From assembly GCA_051646285.1 (NCBI GenBank), contig JBOFCU010000335.1, positions 1-22,600 of the forward strand: a stretch of DNA of 22,600 nt, in the 5' to 3' direction. The notes under the pieces are model-generated. The model made no database searches. It was not told the DNA's origin and was given only the letters and a program-made list of their open reading frames with translations. Every line of letters starts with the position of its first letter. The first letter of the stretch is position 1. Below are positions 22,120 to 22,600 of the stretch, piece after piece. The stretch is from Terrirubrum sp051646285 (lineage in GTDB: Bacteria; Pseudomonadota; Alphaproteobacteria; Rhizobiales; Beijerinckiaceae). The position numbers and the translations under genes were made by a program.

Positions 22120-22600
22120 ATGGCACAGCATGACTCCATTCTCATCATCGATCTCGGTTCCCAGGTCACGCAGCTTATCGCACGTCGCGTGCGTGAGATG
22201 GGCGTTTACTGCGAATTGGCACCGTTTCAGTCCGCCGCAGCCGCCTTCGCGCGGCTGAAACCGAAAGGCGTCATTCTGTCCGGCGGCCCCGCTTCCGTGC
22301 TGGATGAGGGAAGCCCACGCAGCCCGCAGGCGGTGTTCGAGGCCGGCATTCCCGTGCTTGGCATCTGTTACGGCCAGCAGACCATGGCCCACCAGCTTGG
22401 CGGAAAAGTCGAAGGGGGCCATGCGGCTGAATTTGGCCGTGCCGACATCGAAATCCGTGAACCATCGGCCCTGTTTGCCGGCTTCTGGGAAAAGGGCGGA
22501 CGCTATCCGGTCTGGATGAGCCATGGCGACCGGGTCACGGTGCTGCCGCCGGGATTTTCCGTGAAGGCGACATCAGAGAACGCACCCTTTGCCATCGCAA
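22120..22600 (+). CDS. guaA: GMP synthase (glutamine-hydrolysing), 5' part
   Basis: The frame is open from ATG 22120 to the window edge, giving about 160 residues of an expected 520 or so. The visible part is the class I glutamine amidotransferase domain: IIDLGSQVTQLIARRVRE at the start, the oxyanion region ILSGGPASV, and the nucleophile C83 in GICYGQQTMA. The HGD (S-H-G-D) segment that precedes the domain end is also present. GuaA converts XMP to GMP using glutamine and ATP, completing the pathway begun by guaB about 7 kb upstream. There is no strong ribosome site, only weak GGTCAG nearby. Confidence 0.95.
   Translation, partial: MAQHDSILIIDLGSQVTQLIARRVREMGVYCELAPFQSAAAAFARLKPKGVILSGGPASVLDEGSPRSPQAVFEAGIPVLGICYGQQTMAHQLGGKVEGGHAAEFGRADIEIREPSALFAGFWEKGGRYPVWMSHGDRVTVLPPGFSVKATSENAPFAIA

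Overview
The window looks like a chromosomal segment of an alphaproteobacterium, most likely Hyphomicrobiales (rhizobia/Brucella-like). This rests on protein style and on the housekeeping order Ppx/GppA - rlmE - HAD phosphatase - guaB - (small genes) - rsmB - (small genes) - guaA. No species is claimed. GC is moderately high over most of the window (37 of 60 bases G+C in 14401-14460) but clearly lower at the left end (19 of 60 in 301-360).

Region 1 (1-6123) is a catabolic cluster on the + strand. It starts with the 3' end of one FAD-dependent dehydrogenase, then a complete paralogous flavoprotein, a TIM-barrel isomerase/epimerase-type protein and a Gfo/Idh/MocA dehydrogenase, all packed with 4-base overlaps or gaps of 1-4 bases. 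A small exported protein on the - strand follows. Next comes otnK-otnC, a four-carbon acid sugar kinase and a class II aldolase-type decarboxylase that together turn 3-oxo-tetronates into a triose phosphate.

Region 2 (6220-8755) has a tRNA-Gln(CUG) gene with encoded CCA and a plausible promoter, then a fused 3-dehydroshikimate dehydratase (QuiC type), both on the - strand. QuiC makes protocatechuate, so this is a second catabolic activity beside the otn cluster. Upstream of quiC lies the only long gene-free stretch (418 bp), which contains two overlapping, mutually exclusive perfect hairpins and a third palindrome.

Region 3 (8756-10842) holds two tandem transglutaminase-like proteins (the second with Ser in place of the usual catalytic His) and a stand-alone Lrp/AsnC-type ligand-binding domain protein.

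Region 4 (11000-22600) is the housekeeping core. It contains exopolyphosphatase-family phosphatase, 23S rRNA methyltransferase RlmE with an unusual linker insertion, HAD hydrolase, IMP dehydrogenase (guaB), a tandem pair of tiny GNAT-like acetyltransferases, a glycine-rich lipoprotein, a MAPEG protein, a second small lipoprotein, RsmB, a secreted CAP-domain protein, a small membrane protein, an orphan CHASE3/HisKA_2-type sensor kinase, a luciferase-like monooxygenase and the 5' part of guaA (GMP synthase). guaB and guaA make GMP from IMP in two steps but are about 7 kb apart.

The best candidate for something undescribed is the left catabolic cluster with quiC. Its free-standing TIM-barrel protein carries the same metal-ligand set, at nearly the same residue numbers, as the dehydratase domain of QuiC. 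The substrate cannot be read from sequence alone.
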